Assembly (NCBI GenBank): GCA_934646115.1
Contig: CAKUEM010000015.1
Span: 1-36,456 of the forward strand
DNA: 36,456 nt
Source of the DNA: an uncultured Oscillospiraceae bacterium
Lineage (GTDB): Bacteria; Bacillota; Clostridia; Oscillospirales; JAAYXM01
Reading direction: 5' to 3'
Notes under the pieces: generated by a model
Seen by the model: the letters and a program-made list of their open reading frames with translations, nothing else
Databases searched by the model: none
What the model was told of the DNA's origin: nothing
Made by a program: the position numbers and the translations under genes
Part shown: one piece after another, positions 1-8,626 of the stretch
How the letters are laid out: each line of letters begins with the position of its first letter
Numbering within the stretch: position 1 is the stretch's first letter

Positions 1-3000
1 TCCTTTTTGCTGTAGGTCAGCTCCTTGCCCGCCGGGCTGATCGCCGATACGGTGAATTTCAGCTCAGAGCCAACCTCCGCCGTTTGATCCGCGATCGGCT
101 CAAAGACCGGCGTGCCGTTATTCTCCGTCGGCAGCGGAATGCGGAAGCTCTGCCCCTCGGTGATGTTGTAGTTGTAGGTCGCGTCAAGCCCGACGACCGT
201 GCGGCTCGAGCGGATCGGCGTGATATCGCCGATATCGAGCGTGACCGTGCCGTCATTGTTCTTGACCGCGCCGTAGATCGGGTATGCCGCGTTCTGCGTT
301 CCATCATTTTCAATGTAGATAAAGTTGCTCTCCAGTCGGTCAAGATCGACATCTTGGTTAAACGCAACGGTGATGCTGTTCTCGAGCGAAAGATCCTTGG
401 TGAAGCGCTCCACGCGTCCGGTGTATGCAGCTTCGCCGGTCAGATCGCCGATCTTCGTGCCGTCGTTCATGTAGGAATAGCTCGGGGTGTCGCCATCCAG
501 CGTGTAAACGCCGATGAAGCCCTGGAAATCAAACGTATTATCCACGCGATATTCGACCGTATTGTTCGTTGCATAGACGATATAGTCCACGCGTCCGCTA
601 TCCAGCGTGACCTTGACCGCGCGCACGATATCCGCGCCGTCGGCAACCGCGCTGCCGTCCGCCAGCGTCACCGGAACCAGCTCCTGCGACATGATATAGC
701 GCGCATCGCGATACGGCTCGATGATCGAGGTGAACATGCTGTCCAGATTCGTGCCGCGCCGCCGTGCGAGCACGTATTCCAGCGAGGTCGGGTTACCGTC
801 GCGCTGCGGCGGGATGACCGTGCCGAGCGAAACGTCCGTAAGCGTTGTGCTCGGAAGCATGGTCAGTCTCAGGTGCAGATCCTGCGCCTTCGGGAGAATG
901 TTTCTGAACTGATCCATCACCTTGAAATCAACCGCGAAGGTATCGTCCTTCACCGCCGAATCCTGACGGATGTTTTTCACCCATGCATAACCGGAGTTTG
1001 AGCCCGCGGTTGCATACGGAACATCCGGGCCCGCATACGAGCCGACGTATTCTCCGTTTGCATCTACCTGCTTGACCAGCTCAAGATTTTCGGTCTCATG
1101 GATCGTGTCAGAGAGCGAATGGAAGCTGTATACATGCTCGTTTCCGCCCTTGACGCGGAAGAAGTCCACGCCGTAGCTCACTTCATCCGACACATCGACC
1201 ATGACGACCGTTCTGCGGAAGATCGAGGTCACGCCCACGCCGTTTGCCTGCGGTGCGTCAACGTCCATCAGCTTCACGCGGCCGTTTCCGTCATAGTGCA
1301 TCGGCTTTCCGTTCGTCGCCATGCCGCTTTGGCGCTTGGCATTAACTTCGACCGTGTTGTGCGTGATCGTCGAGAGCGCCTGGTTGGTATACTTGTCGCT
1401 GCCGTCGCACGCTTCCGGATAGCCGAGATCCGGCGCCATATTGAGGCCGAACGCATCCAGCCCAAGCTCCAGCGCGTCGCCGTGTCCGTGCTTGCCGCCA
1501 TGTCCGACGCCGATGCCGTAATACATCCAGAAGTTGCGCTGCGTGTTGATGCTGTTCACATTCTGCTGCGCCGGGTAGTAGGAGCCGCCCTTCAGCGCGG
1601 TAAAGCCATAGCCCGCCATCTGCGTGCTCTTGTCAAAGCCGTCCCACTCGCCGTAGGTGTCGATCACCTTTTGGATTTCTTCCTGAATCGCCTCCGGATT
1701 CTTCGTATAGATCCCGGTATTGATGCCGTCTACCTTATTTCCGTTGAGGAAATACGCAAACTGCGCGAATTCCGGATCGCCGGTGTACTGATACGCAGAG
1801 ACGATATTGGAAAGCGTGACCTGAATCGATTTCGACGCGGTCAATCCGGAGTCTGCGATATCCGGCGTGTAGGTGCGCGAAAGCGTCAGCGGGAACGCGC
1901 CCTTCAGCATCTTGAGGTATTTCGGGTTTTTATAGAGGTTGACCTCCTCATAGCCCGGATAATTCGCCAGCACATCCGCAAAGATCTTGATGTTGCCGAC
2001 CCAGCCGTTGTTATAGCCCGGCGCAGCCTCGTTTCCAAGACCATCGCGCGAGACATCGTCGATCATCTTTTTCGTGATGTTGCCGCCGTAAACCGGTCCG
2101 TCGGAGATCTGCGCCCCGGTCTGGAACGCCCAGTCGATCATTTCCTTGGTCTCCGGCATGGAGTCGAGCGCGACCGCCGCGTCAATCACAGCCGACTGAT
2201 GCATGCCGAAGTTCCCGTTGATATTGCCCTCCTGCGCGGCCTTGAGCACCTCGCGCAGAATGCCGTTTTCACAGTTTTCGCGAATCAGCGCGGGGGAGGT
2301 TTTCGTGTTCTCCATGTGATACTTCTCCGCCTTTTCCGCGAGGAAGTTCACGACATACGGATCGTCATATACGTCATAAACCTTGTCATACGAGCGAACG
2401 AGATTCTTCGAGCCCGCGCATTCCCAAGTCATATCGACCGCTTTTCCGCGCTTCCAGTTCGGGAAGAACGCCGGATAATACGGCTCGGTATACATCGTCG
2501 GATAAATGTCCGCAACGCGGTCTGCAACGATCGCCGCAACGCGCCCGTAGCGGATGTCGCCGGTATAGAGATATGCCTGCGAGCAGTTTTCCAGCGCGTT
2601 CTGCACCAGTCCGTTCGGGTTGTGCCAGATGCCCCAATGGTGATAATATGCGATGTAAGAATGCGCCTCCGGACCGCTGCGCGAGCCGTCGGTCCAGGTC
2701 TTTCCGGTGAGGTAGCCCCAGCCGTCGTCAACGCCCCAGCCTTCGCCCTTTTCGGGGTAGAGGATGTTCTTTAAATATTCCTGCCCGTTCTCTTTTGCCT
2801 TTTCATAGCTCCAGAAGCCATGCTCGTCAATGCCGCTCTCATAGAACTTCCCGAAATCGTTCGACGGGAATTTGCGGCGGCAGTCCGGGCACTGGATCTT
2901 CCACGGGTCGTTGAGCGCATCGATCAGCCAGGAATACAGGCCGTATTTCGCGCGCAGATCGCACCTGCAATACCGGCAGGTATACGCCTCCGGATCAAGA

Positions 3001-6000
3001 CGCCAGCCGACCGTGATGCTGCGCGGCAGCTCCTGCGTTGGGATCAGGTTCCAAAGCGTCTCCTCCTGCCCGACATATCGCTCTGCCTTTTTGAGCACGG
3101 CATTTGCGTTTGCAACCGCCCAGCTGTAAGTCTTCACGTTTTCGCGCGCGGCTTCGATCATCTCCGGGGTGTAAATCGTCGAGGACGTCTTTTTGTCCTT
3201 CACGGTCATTTCGATGGATGCGGTCTGCGTCACGTCGCCGATCGTCATGGATACGGTCACGGTTGCCCGACCGATCGCATGCGGGATGACTACGCCGCTC
3301 TCCGTCACGCTGAGGATGTCCGGAGCGCTGCTGGTATACGTGGTTTTCGCCTGCTCCATATTGACGTTGAGCCCATCCGGGTCATAGGCGTTCACGATAA
3401 GCTGCGTGCCGCCCGCGGAAAGCCCGATCACGCGGCCGTCCTCCGCCTTTACGACAATGTGATCAAAAATTGATTTGCGAACCGTGATCGGCACTTCGCA
3501 GGTGCTGACCAGGCGGTTACACATATAAAGCGAAACGTCGATGGTCGTTTTTCCTTCTTTTAAGCCCTTAACTGTCAGCTCTTTTTCCTCGCCGGTGGCG
3601 CTCAGCGCGATAGATGCCTGCGCGATCTCCGCGTCGCGCACGGTTGCGCGAAGATCCACCTTGCTTGAGGAAACCGGGGTGCCGCTCTTGAGCGCGGTGA
3701 GAAGAGATGTCGTTTCAGACATGCCTTCATTTACCGCGGCGAGCGTTCCGGTCTTCACGGTCATGCCGCCCGGCTCTACGATTTCTTCTGCGAACACGAG
3801 CTTCGCCGGCGCGATGCTGGTGCCCGTTGTGATTTGAAGCGCGAGCGTGTGCGCGCCCTTGTCTAAATAAATTTTACCGGGCGTTAAGGTGTTTTTGCCA
3901 TAGCCGCCCGTCATGGCCTGCCCGTCGACGACGATGCGCGTCCAGCTGTTTCCCGCCGCGGCGGTGCCGACATACTGGAACGTGTAATAGCCGCCCTCCG
4001 GGATGTAGAAATCGATGGCCTGATTGTAATAATCATAGCTGCCGTCTACCGTCGTTTTATTTCTGGTCGCAAGGAATCCGCCGGCATTGACCTCAAGCAG
4101 CTTGTTTTCGCTCGGATCCTGGCTTTTTTCTGCGTTGTACGCCCAGCCGCAGGTTTCAAGCGTTGCATGCGTCACGTCGCTTGCGTGTCCATCCTTTGCG
4201 CACTGCGTGAAATCGATAGTATGCACATGCTGCGGTTCTGCCAGAACGGTGATCGGAACGGTAAGAACCAGCGTGTTTTCGCCGATGCGCGCGGTGATCG
4301 CCGCGCTTGTTTTGCCCGATTTAACACCATGGACAGTAAGCGCTTTCAGTCCGGTATTTGCATCGTCTGTGATGGATACCGTGGCGATATTCTCGTCTTC
4401 ACTCGTCGCCTCGATCGCGTCGAATGAGATATTGGCATACGGCGCGCCATCATAGGTGCCGCTGAGCGTGCAGGAAGAATCTTCGCCTGCCGGCGGCGAT
4501 GCAAGCTCGCCCGCGACCAGCGCGATCTTGCTGCCATCCGTCTCGATCGGCGTGAAGATCACCTTATTGAGCCACATTTTGGTGTTATATACAATAGTGA
4601 ATTTAATTTTGTGCGTCCCCGCGGTCAGGTATGCGTACCCCACGTCATATGGGTCAGACAGCGTGATCTCCGCCTGCCCGACCTTGAGCGCGTCGTCGAT
4701 CCGCCTGAGCGGCTGACCGTCAAGCTCGACCAGGAATCGACCGGATGCCAAATTCTCGCCCATCACGGGCGATACTTTATAAAGCCCGTCGGTTTTTACT
4801 TTGAAATCGACCGTCACCCAGTAGCGGTTGGCAACATCCGCCTCGCTTAGCCACGGGCAGTGACCATACATTCCATATTCATTTAAGAAGAACTCGCGAT
4901 AAAACCTTTTTGTTCCCTTTGCGTTGAGCGCCCAGTTGTGGTCGTCAAGCGTCGCATGGGCGATGTCGGTGCTGTGCCCCTTGCGGTTACACGCCGAGAA
5001 ATCGAGCGTAAACGCCTGCGGCCCGTCGCCAGACGCGTTGACCGTTACCGGAATAGTGAGCGGCTTTGTCACGCTGCCGACCTTCACGCGAACAGCGATC
5101 TCCGTGTCGCCGCTGGACACGCCGGTAATATTCACCGCCGGCTTCTCGCCAGTAAGATCCAGCGCAGCGGTCGCAATATCCGGATCGCCCGCGGTGATCT
5201 CGATGTTGTCCTTTGTTAAGGTAACCGGAAGCTCGCCGATTTGCGCGGTGATCGTGCTGCGCACGCTCGCCTCAACATCGACCGGCTCGACCTCGCTCGC
5301 CGAAACCGCCAGCTGCTCCTCCGTCGGCTCAAACGGCGTAAAGCTCAGCTGATTGAGCCAGAGCTTGAGGTTATATGTAATCGTAAGCTTAATCTTGTGG
5401 TTGCCCTCGGTCAGGTATGCATAGCCCAGATCCTGCGGGTCGGTCAGCGAGAAAGCGGTTCCCGCAGCCTTCGCGTTGTCGATCTTTTTCAGCGGCTTCC
5501 CGTCAAGATCAACCAAAAAACGCCCTGCCGCGTCGCTCTGACCGGTGATCGCCGAGACCTTGTAGAACCCGTCCTCGGGGATCGCGAATTGAATGGTCAC
5601 CCAGTAGCGCTTGGCGACGTCCGCCTCGCTCAGCCATGGGCAGTGACCATACAGACCGTATTCATTATAGAAGAACTCGCGATAGAATTTTTTCGTCTCT
5701 TTTTTCACAACCGCCCAGCCGTGGTCCTTGATCGTCGCGTGATACGGATCGGTCGTGGCGTGGCCGTTCTTGTAGCAGGTCGTAAAATCAAGCACAGTCG
5801 ACTTCGCGGCGCTGTTGATCGTTACGGGAACGTCAATGCTCTTCGAAGCGCCGTCGCGCGTTACCGCAACTTTAATTGTGGTCGTGCCGGCTTTCGCGCC
5901 GGTCACGCGCAGCTTTGCCTGGCTGGTCGCCTGATCGACCACGATCTCCGCGGTCGCGATCTCCGGCTGCTCTGACGTTGCGGAAAGATACGCCGCGTTT

Positions 6001-6728
6001 TGCAGTGCGACCGGCTTCGTGTTATATTTTACGTCAAGCGTCGTTTCGCCGCTCTGCGTTTCATTGATGCTGTCAAGCGCTCCTGCCGTCAGCTCGAATT
6101 TATCAACGTCTTCCGCCGTTGGCTCAATCGGCGTCAGCTCTGCGCGATTGATGTAGATATCGCTTCCATAAATCGCTTTAAAGGAAACCTTGTGGCGCCC
6201 CTTTGTTAGATAGGCGTATCCGGATTCGACCACGGGCGCAACTTTTTTGTCCCAGTCATCAGAAACTGTGGTGTAGTTGCTGTGATACATGTCATATTCT
6301 TTCCCGTCAATCGCGGGAACGACCCCCGCACGGTTTCCGTTTGCGCAAACGGCGTATACGTCAAATTGATAAAACCCGTCTGCCGCCACATCGAAATTCA
6401 CGGTGAATTTGCGATACAGCGCGGTCTGCCCGGTGGTGATCCACGCGGTAGAGGCAAAAATGCCCATGTCTTTCATGACGATGCCTTTGCTGAATGCCTC
6501 GGTCTCTGCCGTGTTCAGCTCCCAGCCATCGTCCTCGATCGTCGCATGCTTCGGATCGGTAGAATGAGCGGGATCTGCGCTCAGGCAGGACCCAAAATCA
6601 ATTGTAATTTTTTGCGGTCTCGTTTCTTCGCTGGGCTCTGTTGCGCTCACGGCCGGGAACATGCTCGTCAGCATGCATAGCATGAGCACTACAGATAAGA
6701 AACGAAGGAATTTACAGGGTGCGTTCAT
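1..6728 (-). CDS. Secreted multidomain heparinase II/III-family polysaccharide lyase (3' end outside the window)
   Basis: Partial: 2242 codons are visible and no stop is reached at the left edge. It starts at ATG 6728 behind an AGGAGA site and a signal peptide of about 29 residues (MNAPCKFLRFLSVVLMLCML...). Residues 40-1080 hold four related units, each a carbohydrate-binding-like beta domain plus an Ig-like domain. A further Big_2-like domain lies at about 1085-1170. From about 1180 comes an alpha/alpha-toroid lyase domain with two CxxC pairs (CRYC near 1250, CPDC near 1280). A heparinase II/III beta-sandwich domain follows, with the motif GHGGKHGHGD (His1747, His1749). The visible C-terminus enters another Ig-like domain (PVFEPIADQTAEVGSELKF). 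Families with this fold cleave uronic-acid polysaccharides by beta-elimination; the substrate cannot be read here. It diverges from an AraC-type gene. Any cell-wall anchor lies beyond the window. Confidence 0.85.
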   Translation of the reverse strand, partial: MNAPCKFLRFLSVVLMLCMLTSMFPAVSATEPSEETRPQKITIDFGSCLSADPAHSTDPKHATIEDDGWELNTAETEAFSKGIVMKDMGIFASTAWITTGQTALYRKFTVNFDVAADGFYQFDVYAVCANGNRAGVVPAIDGKEYDMYHSNYTTVSDDWDKKVAPVVESGYAYLTKGRHKVSFKAIYGSDIYINRAELTPIEPTAEDVDKFELTAGALDSINETQSGETTLDVKYNTKPVALQNAAYLSATSEQPEIATAEIVVDQATSQAKLRVTGAKAGTTTIKVAVTRDGASKSIDVPVTINSAAKSTVLDFTTCYKNGHATTDPYHATIKDHGWAVVKKETKKFYREFFYNEYGLYGHCPWLSEADVAKRYWVTIQFAIPEDGFYKVSAITGQSDAAGRFLVDLDGKPLKKIDNAKAAGTAFSLTDPQDLGYAYLTEGNHKIKLTITYNLKLWLNQLSFTPFEPTEEQLAVSASEVEPVDVEASVRSTITAQIGELPVTLTKDNIEITAGDPDIATAALDLTGEKPAVNITGVSSGDTEIAVRVKVGSVTKPLTIPVTVNASGDGPQAFTLDFSACNRKGHSTDIAHATLDDHNWALNAKGTKRFYREFFLNEYGMYGHCPWLSEADVANRYWVTVDFKVKTDGLYKVSPVMGENLASGRFLVELDGQPLRRIDDALKVGQAEITLSDPYDVGYAYLTAGTHKIKFTIVYNTKMWLNKVIFTPIETDGSKIALVAGELASPPAGEDSSCTLSGTYDGAPYANISFDAIEATSEDENIATVSITDDANTGLKALTVHGVKSGKTSAAITARIGENTLVLTVPITVLAEPQHVHTIDFTQCAKDGHASDVTHATLETCGWAYNAEKSQDPSENKLLEVNAGGFLATRNKTTVDGSYDYYNQAIDFYIPEGGYYTFQYVGTAAAGNSWTRIVVDGQAMTGGYGKNTLTPGKIYLDKGAHTLALQITTGTSIAPAKLVFAEEIVEPGGMTVKTGTLAAVNEGMSETTSLLTALKSGTPVSSSKVDLRATVRDAEIAQASIALSATGEEKELTVKGLKEGKTTIDVSLYMCNRLVSTCEVPITVRKSIFDHIVVKAEDGRVIGLSAGGTQLIVNAYDPDGLNVNMEQAKTTYTSSAPDILSVTESGVVIPHAIGRATVTVSMTIGDVTQTASIEMTVKDKKTSSTIYTPEMIEAARENVKTYSWAVANANAVLKKAERYVGQEETLWNLIPTQELPRSITVGWRLDPEAYTCRYCRCDLRAKYGLYSWLIDALNDPWKIQCPDCRRKFPSNDFGKFYESGIDEHGFWSYEKAKENGQEYLKNILYPEKGEGWGVDDGWGYLTGKTWTDGSRSGPEAHSYIAYYHHWGIWHNPNGLVQNALENCSQAYLYTGDIRYGRVAAIVADRVADIYPTMYTEPYYPAFFPNWKRGKAVDMTWECAGSKNLVRSYDKVYDVYDDPYVVNFLAEKAEKYHMENTKTSPALIRENCENGILREVLKAAQEGNINGNFGMHQSAVIDAAVALDSMPETKEMIDWAFQTGAQISDGPVYGGNITKKMIDDVSRDGLGNEAAPGYNNGWVGNIKIFADVLANYPGYEEVNLYKNPKYLKMLKGAFPLTLSRTYTPDIADSGLTASKSIQVTLSNIVSAYQYTGDPEFAQFAYFLNGNKVDGINTGIYTKNPEAIQEEIQKVIDTYGEWDGFDKSTQMAGYGFTALKGGSYYPAQQNVNSINTQRNFWMYYGIGVGHGGKHGHGDALELGLDAFGLNMAPDLGYPEACDGSDKYTNQALSTITHNTVEVNAKRQSGMATNGKPMHYDGNGRVKLMDVDAPQANGVGVTSIFRRTVVMVDVSDEVSYGVDFFRVKGGNEHVYSFHSLSDTIHETENLELVKQVDANGEYVGSYAGPDVPYATAGSNSGYAWVKNIRQDSAVKDDTFAVDFKVMDQFRNILPKAQDLHLRLTMLPSTTLTDVSLGTVIPPQRDGNPTSLEYVLARRRGTNLDSMFTSIIEPYRDARYIMSQELVPVTLADGSAVADGADIVRAVKVTLDSGRVDYIVYATNNTVEYRVDNTFDFQGFIGVYTLDGDTPSYSYMNDGTKIGDLTGEAAYTGRVERFTKDLSLENSITVAFNQDVDLDRLESNFIYIENDGTQNAAYPIYGAVKNNDGTVTLDIGDITPIRSSRTVVGLDATYNYNITEGQSFRIPLPTENNGTPVFEPIADQTAEVGSELKFTVSAISPAGKELTYSKK
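3490..6614 (-). repeat. Four tandem ~263-residue units inside the lyase gene
   Basis: Unit starts are marked by the motif (I/L)DF..C followed by HAT(I/L/)..(D/E).(G/N)W, at about residues 42, 310, 572 and 834 (near nt 6605, 5800, 5015 and 4228), a period of about 262-265 residues. Units 2 and 3 are the most alike. Both contain REFF-NEYG-YGHCPWLSEADV followed by RYWVT, and a C-terminal GYAYLT.G.HKIK.TI.YN; they also align well as DNA (about 5600-5700 against 4820-4920). Units 1 and 4 are more diverged. Each unit ends in an Ig-like bacterial domain. I read these as sugar-binding or spacer modules that arose by internal duplication. Confidence 0.8.
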
Positions 6729-6789
6729 TCTCTCCATCTCCTTTTCTTTTTAAATCTCTGCCCTCGGATACTTCCTATTCACATAAAAC

Positions 6790-6818
6790 ATTATATCTGC
6801 TCGATCATTGAATTTCTT
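6790..6818 (-). promoter_or_regulatory. Promoter of the lyase gene, weak -35
   Basis: On the minus strand a perfect TATAAT (6795-6790) sits 61 bases upstream of the lyase start. The hexamer 17 bases further up is AAGAAA, far from TTGACA. A good -10 with a poor -35 fits activator dependence, plausibly by the divergent AraC-type protein. The activator role is inference. Confidence 0.5.
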
Positions 6819-6856
6819 GTGCGATTTTCTATTTTTATCAAAAAACATGATTTTGC

Positions 6857-6885
6857 TTGCATCTACTTTGGTGAAATGGTATAAA
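6857..6885 (+). promoter_or_regulatory. Promoter of the AraC-type regulator gene
   Basis: TTGCAT, a 17-base spacer, then TATAAA preceded by TG (extended -10), 20 bases upstream of the regulator's start codon. GGGAGGG just before the ATG at 6906 is the ribosome binding site. Confidence 0.65.
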
Positions 6886-6905
6886 TATATGGGGAGGGAT
6901 CGCGT

Positions 6906-7838
6906 ATGTTTTCCAACAGAAATCGTTATGTTACAAAAGATAACTTTTTGGGGAATAACAATAAGCTCTACCACGATTTGCGCATGGAGCCGATCCATTT
7001 CTGGATCGGGAAAAACACCTCACACGCCTTGTGTGAGCGCCATGTCCACGATTGCATGCAGCTTTGGTATGTGCTCAATGATTCTTGTATTCAAAATTTT
7101 AACGGCGCGCGCTTCGTGCAAAAACGCGGCGATTTTTTGATCATACCGCCCTTTTTTCCACATAATATCGACACACGCGATTCCGGAGATATTTGGTTTA
7201 TTTCCTGTGAGTTTTCAGAAGGCTTTATCAGCGACCTCTTGCAAGATAATAAGGACGATTTTTTCAATTTTATGTATTTAAAGCCGCTGCTCGCCAACGC
7301 GGCGCTGATGCATCCCTTTCTGACATTTAATGAGGAAACGACCCTGCGGATCGAGGCGCTGCTCGGCGATCTGCTCAATGAATATCAAACGATCTCTGAA
7401 TTTTCGCTGCCCTATATCCGCATGACGCTGCTTAAATTGCTGACCCTGCTGGTGGAGGAATATGCGAAGATCGCGCCGCAGGAGGATTCATATCTCTATT
7501 CCAAGTATCGCACGTCAATTCAAAGGGCGCATGACTTTATCGATCAACATTATACGCAGAATATCCCGCTCAAGGATATCTGCAAGGTCGCCATGATGTC
7601 GACCTCCTCGTTTTCGTATATTTTCAAGCGAATTACGGGGCGGTCTTTGAAAGCTTATATCAATTACCTGCGGATCTGCCGCGCGCGGAAGCTGCTTGCC
7701 GAAACGGATCTGTCGATGATCGAGATATGCCTTGACTGCGGCTTTTGCGACACTGCGTACTTCAGCAATATTTTTAAACGCATGACCGGCGTCACGCCGG
7801 GCGCATTCAGGAAAGCCGCGCGGAAGCTTAGCGAGTAA
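6906..7838 (+). CDS. AraC/XylS-family transcriptional regulator
   Basis: 310 residues. The N-terminal half is a cupin-like sensing domain: His-rich motif ERHVHDCMQLWYVL around residue 40, then FLIIPPFFPHNI. The C-terminal ~100 residues form the double helix-turn-helix of the family: IPLKDICKVAMMSTSSFSYI for the first, MIEICLDCGFCDTAYFSNIF and KRMTGVTPGAFRK for the second. Members usually bind a sugar-derived ligand and activate an adjacent carbohydrate operon. It is divergently transcribed from the lyase gene with only 177 bases between the starts, so control of that gene and of itself is the likely role. Start ATG 6906 follows GGGAGGG. A hairpin closes the gene on the right. Confidence 0.9.
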   Translation: MFSNRNRYVTKDNFLGNNNKLYHDLRMEPIHFWIGKNTSHALCERHVHDCMQLWYVLNDSCIQNFNGARFVQKRGDFLIIPPFFPHNIDTRDSGDIWFISCEFSEGFISDLLQDNKDDFFNFMYLKPLLANAALMHPFLTFNEETTLRIEALLGDLLNEYQTISEFSLPYIRMTLLKLLTLLVEEYAKIAPQEDSYLYSKYRTSIQRAHDFIDQHYTQNIPLKDICKVAMMSTSSFSYIFKRITGRSLKAYINYLRICRARKLLAETDLSMIEICLDCGFCDTAYFSNIFKRMTGVTPGAFRKAARKLSE

Positions 7839-7843
7839 AATCA

Positions 7844-7884
7844 AAAAAGGACGGAACAGAGGCTAAAACTGTCCAGTCCTTTTG
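7844..7884 (+). terminator. Terminator-like hairpin after the AraC-type gene
   Basis: AAAAGGAC at 7845-7852 pairs with GTCCTTTT at 7876-7883, with an inner ACAG/CTGT pairing and two mismatches between. The downstream arm supplies a short T run. Confidence 0.6.
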
Positions 7885-8339
7885 ATCGTCAAATAATTTT
7901 GCGGCAAAACGCGGCGGAAATTTAGAATAGAAAATAAAAAGCCATCGGCGCGCCCGGTCTGCAAGGGGAGGGGAGCCGATGGCATTATTTTATGCGCAAC
8001 AGCGCGTCCCTCGCGGGGAGGCATAATACTCACAGCGCAGCAGCAAGCTGTCGCGCGGCGAAAGCCATAGAAGCAGAAAACGCAGCGGGCGCTCCGTCCC
8101 ATGCGCAAAACGGTTGCTTGAAGCAGAGATAGGGGGGCAGAGACCATGCCTTTGTGTATGCTTCCGCGCATGGATGCATGAGCAAAAGCACATGAGCATT
8201 TCGCGCACAGCATGGCGAAACGCCGAGGAAAAGCTTCCTTTGCCCCGATGCTATGACAGCGTCGGTACGCACCACTTGTCCCGCGCCGCAGCGCAGCGGA
8301 GAAGCGCGCGGATGACGTTCTTTTGGCAAAAAAGAACGC
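7885..8339. other. Non-coding GC-rich spacer with a duplicated element
   Basis: About 450 bases in which I see no convincing gene; the reading frames present are arginine-rich and lack ribosome binding sites. It contains the inverted repeat at 7941-7983 and an imperfect copy (8222-8249) of the terminator stem found at 8340-8363, sharing 19 identical bases (8230-8248 against 8346-8364). CGTTCTTTT/AAAAGAACG at 8316-8338 forms another small hairpin. Confidence 0.5.
7941..7983. other. Inverted repeat with AT-rich flanks
   Basis: GCCATCGGC (7941-7949) pairs perfectly with GCCGATGGC (7975-7983) around a 25-base loop, and flanking TAAAA/TTTTA extends the stem. It could be a second, bidirectional terminator. 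No gene is attached to it. Confidence 0.5.
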
Positions 8340-8363
8340 CGGGGCAAAGCTTCCTTTGCCCCG
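8340..8363 (-). terminator. Terminator of the tRNA-Ser gene
   Basis: A perfect 10-base-pair stem (CGGGGCAAAG with CTTTGCCCCG) and a four-base loop, 4 bases beyond the tRNA's CCA end. On the minus strand it is followed by GGCGTTCTTTTTTG, giving the T run. Confidence 0.8.
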
Positions 8364-8367
8364 ACGA

Positions 8368-8459
8368 TGGCGGAGAAGGGGAGATTTGAACTCCCGCGCC
8401 GCGTTAGCGACCTACACCCTTAGCAGGGGCGCCTCTTCGACCAGCTTGAGTACTTCTCC
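8368..8459 (-). tRNA. tRNA-Ser (anticodon GCU), CCA encoded
   Basis: Read on the minus strand. Acceptor stem GGAGAAG/CTTCTCC, D arm with CTC/GAG, and anticodon stem CGCCC/GGGTG around the loop CTGCTAA, giving GCU for AGC/AGU serine codons. The long variable arm is typical of class II tRNAs. The T arm GGGAG/CTCCC surrounds TTCAAAT. The discriminator base is G and CCA is encoded (8370-8368). Confidence 0.95.
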
Positions 8460-8511
8460 AAGTCGAAAATATCATGAAATTTTACTGCGCGGAAAACCGA
8501 CTGCAAGAGAC

Positions 8512-8540
8512 ATTATACCGGAAAGAAGCGCAATAGTCAA
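8512..8540 (-). promoter_or_regulatory. Promoter of the tRNA-Ser gene
   Basis: Minus strand: TTGACT (8540-8535), a 17-base spacer, TATAAT (8517-8512), about 52 bases before the tRNA 5' end. Near-consensus sigma-A promoter. Confidence 0.85.
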
Positions 8541-8579
8541 GGAAAATTTCAATTTTTCCGCAAAAGCAAAGCAAGCGCC

Positions 8580-8609
8580 GGGCGGCGCGGCGCAACGCGC
8601 CTGCCGCCC
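8580..8609 (-). terminator. Terminator-like hairpin after the unknown membrane-protein gene
   Basis: GGGCGGC (8580-8586) pairs with GCCGCCC (8603-8609), with an inner GGCGC/GCGCC stem. On the minus strand it lies 17 bases after the stop and is followed by a T-containing tract (TTGCTTTGCTTTTG), so termination is plausible although the tract is interrupted. Confidence 0.55.
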
Positions 8610-8626
8610 GCGCGATAAAGCAAAAA

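Noticed and set aside
84..2774. Long rightward open frames across the left 2.8 kb (305 and 558 codons)
   Set aside because: They are antisense to the lyase gene, rich in Arg/His/Val/Ile/Asp, and lack ribosome binding sites and domains. The leftward frame gives a continuous, motif-bearing protein.
7863..8347. Several leftward frames of 70-116 codons in the spacer before tRNA-Ser
   Set aside because: Overlapping in three frames, Cys/Arg/Ser-rich, without ribosome binding sites or recognisable domains, and containing inverted repeats.
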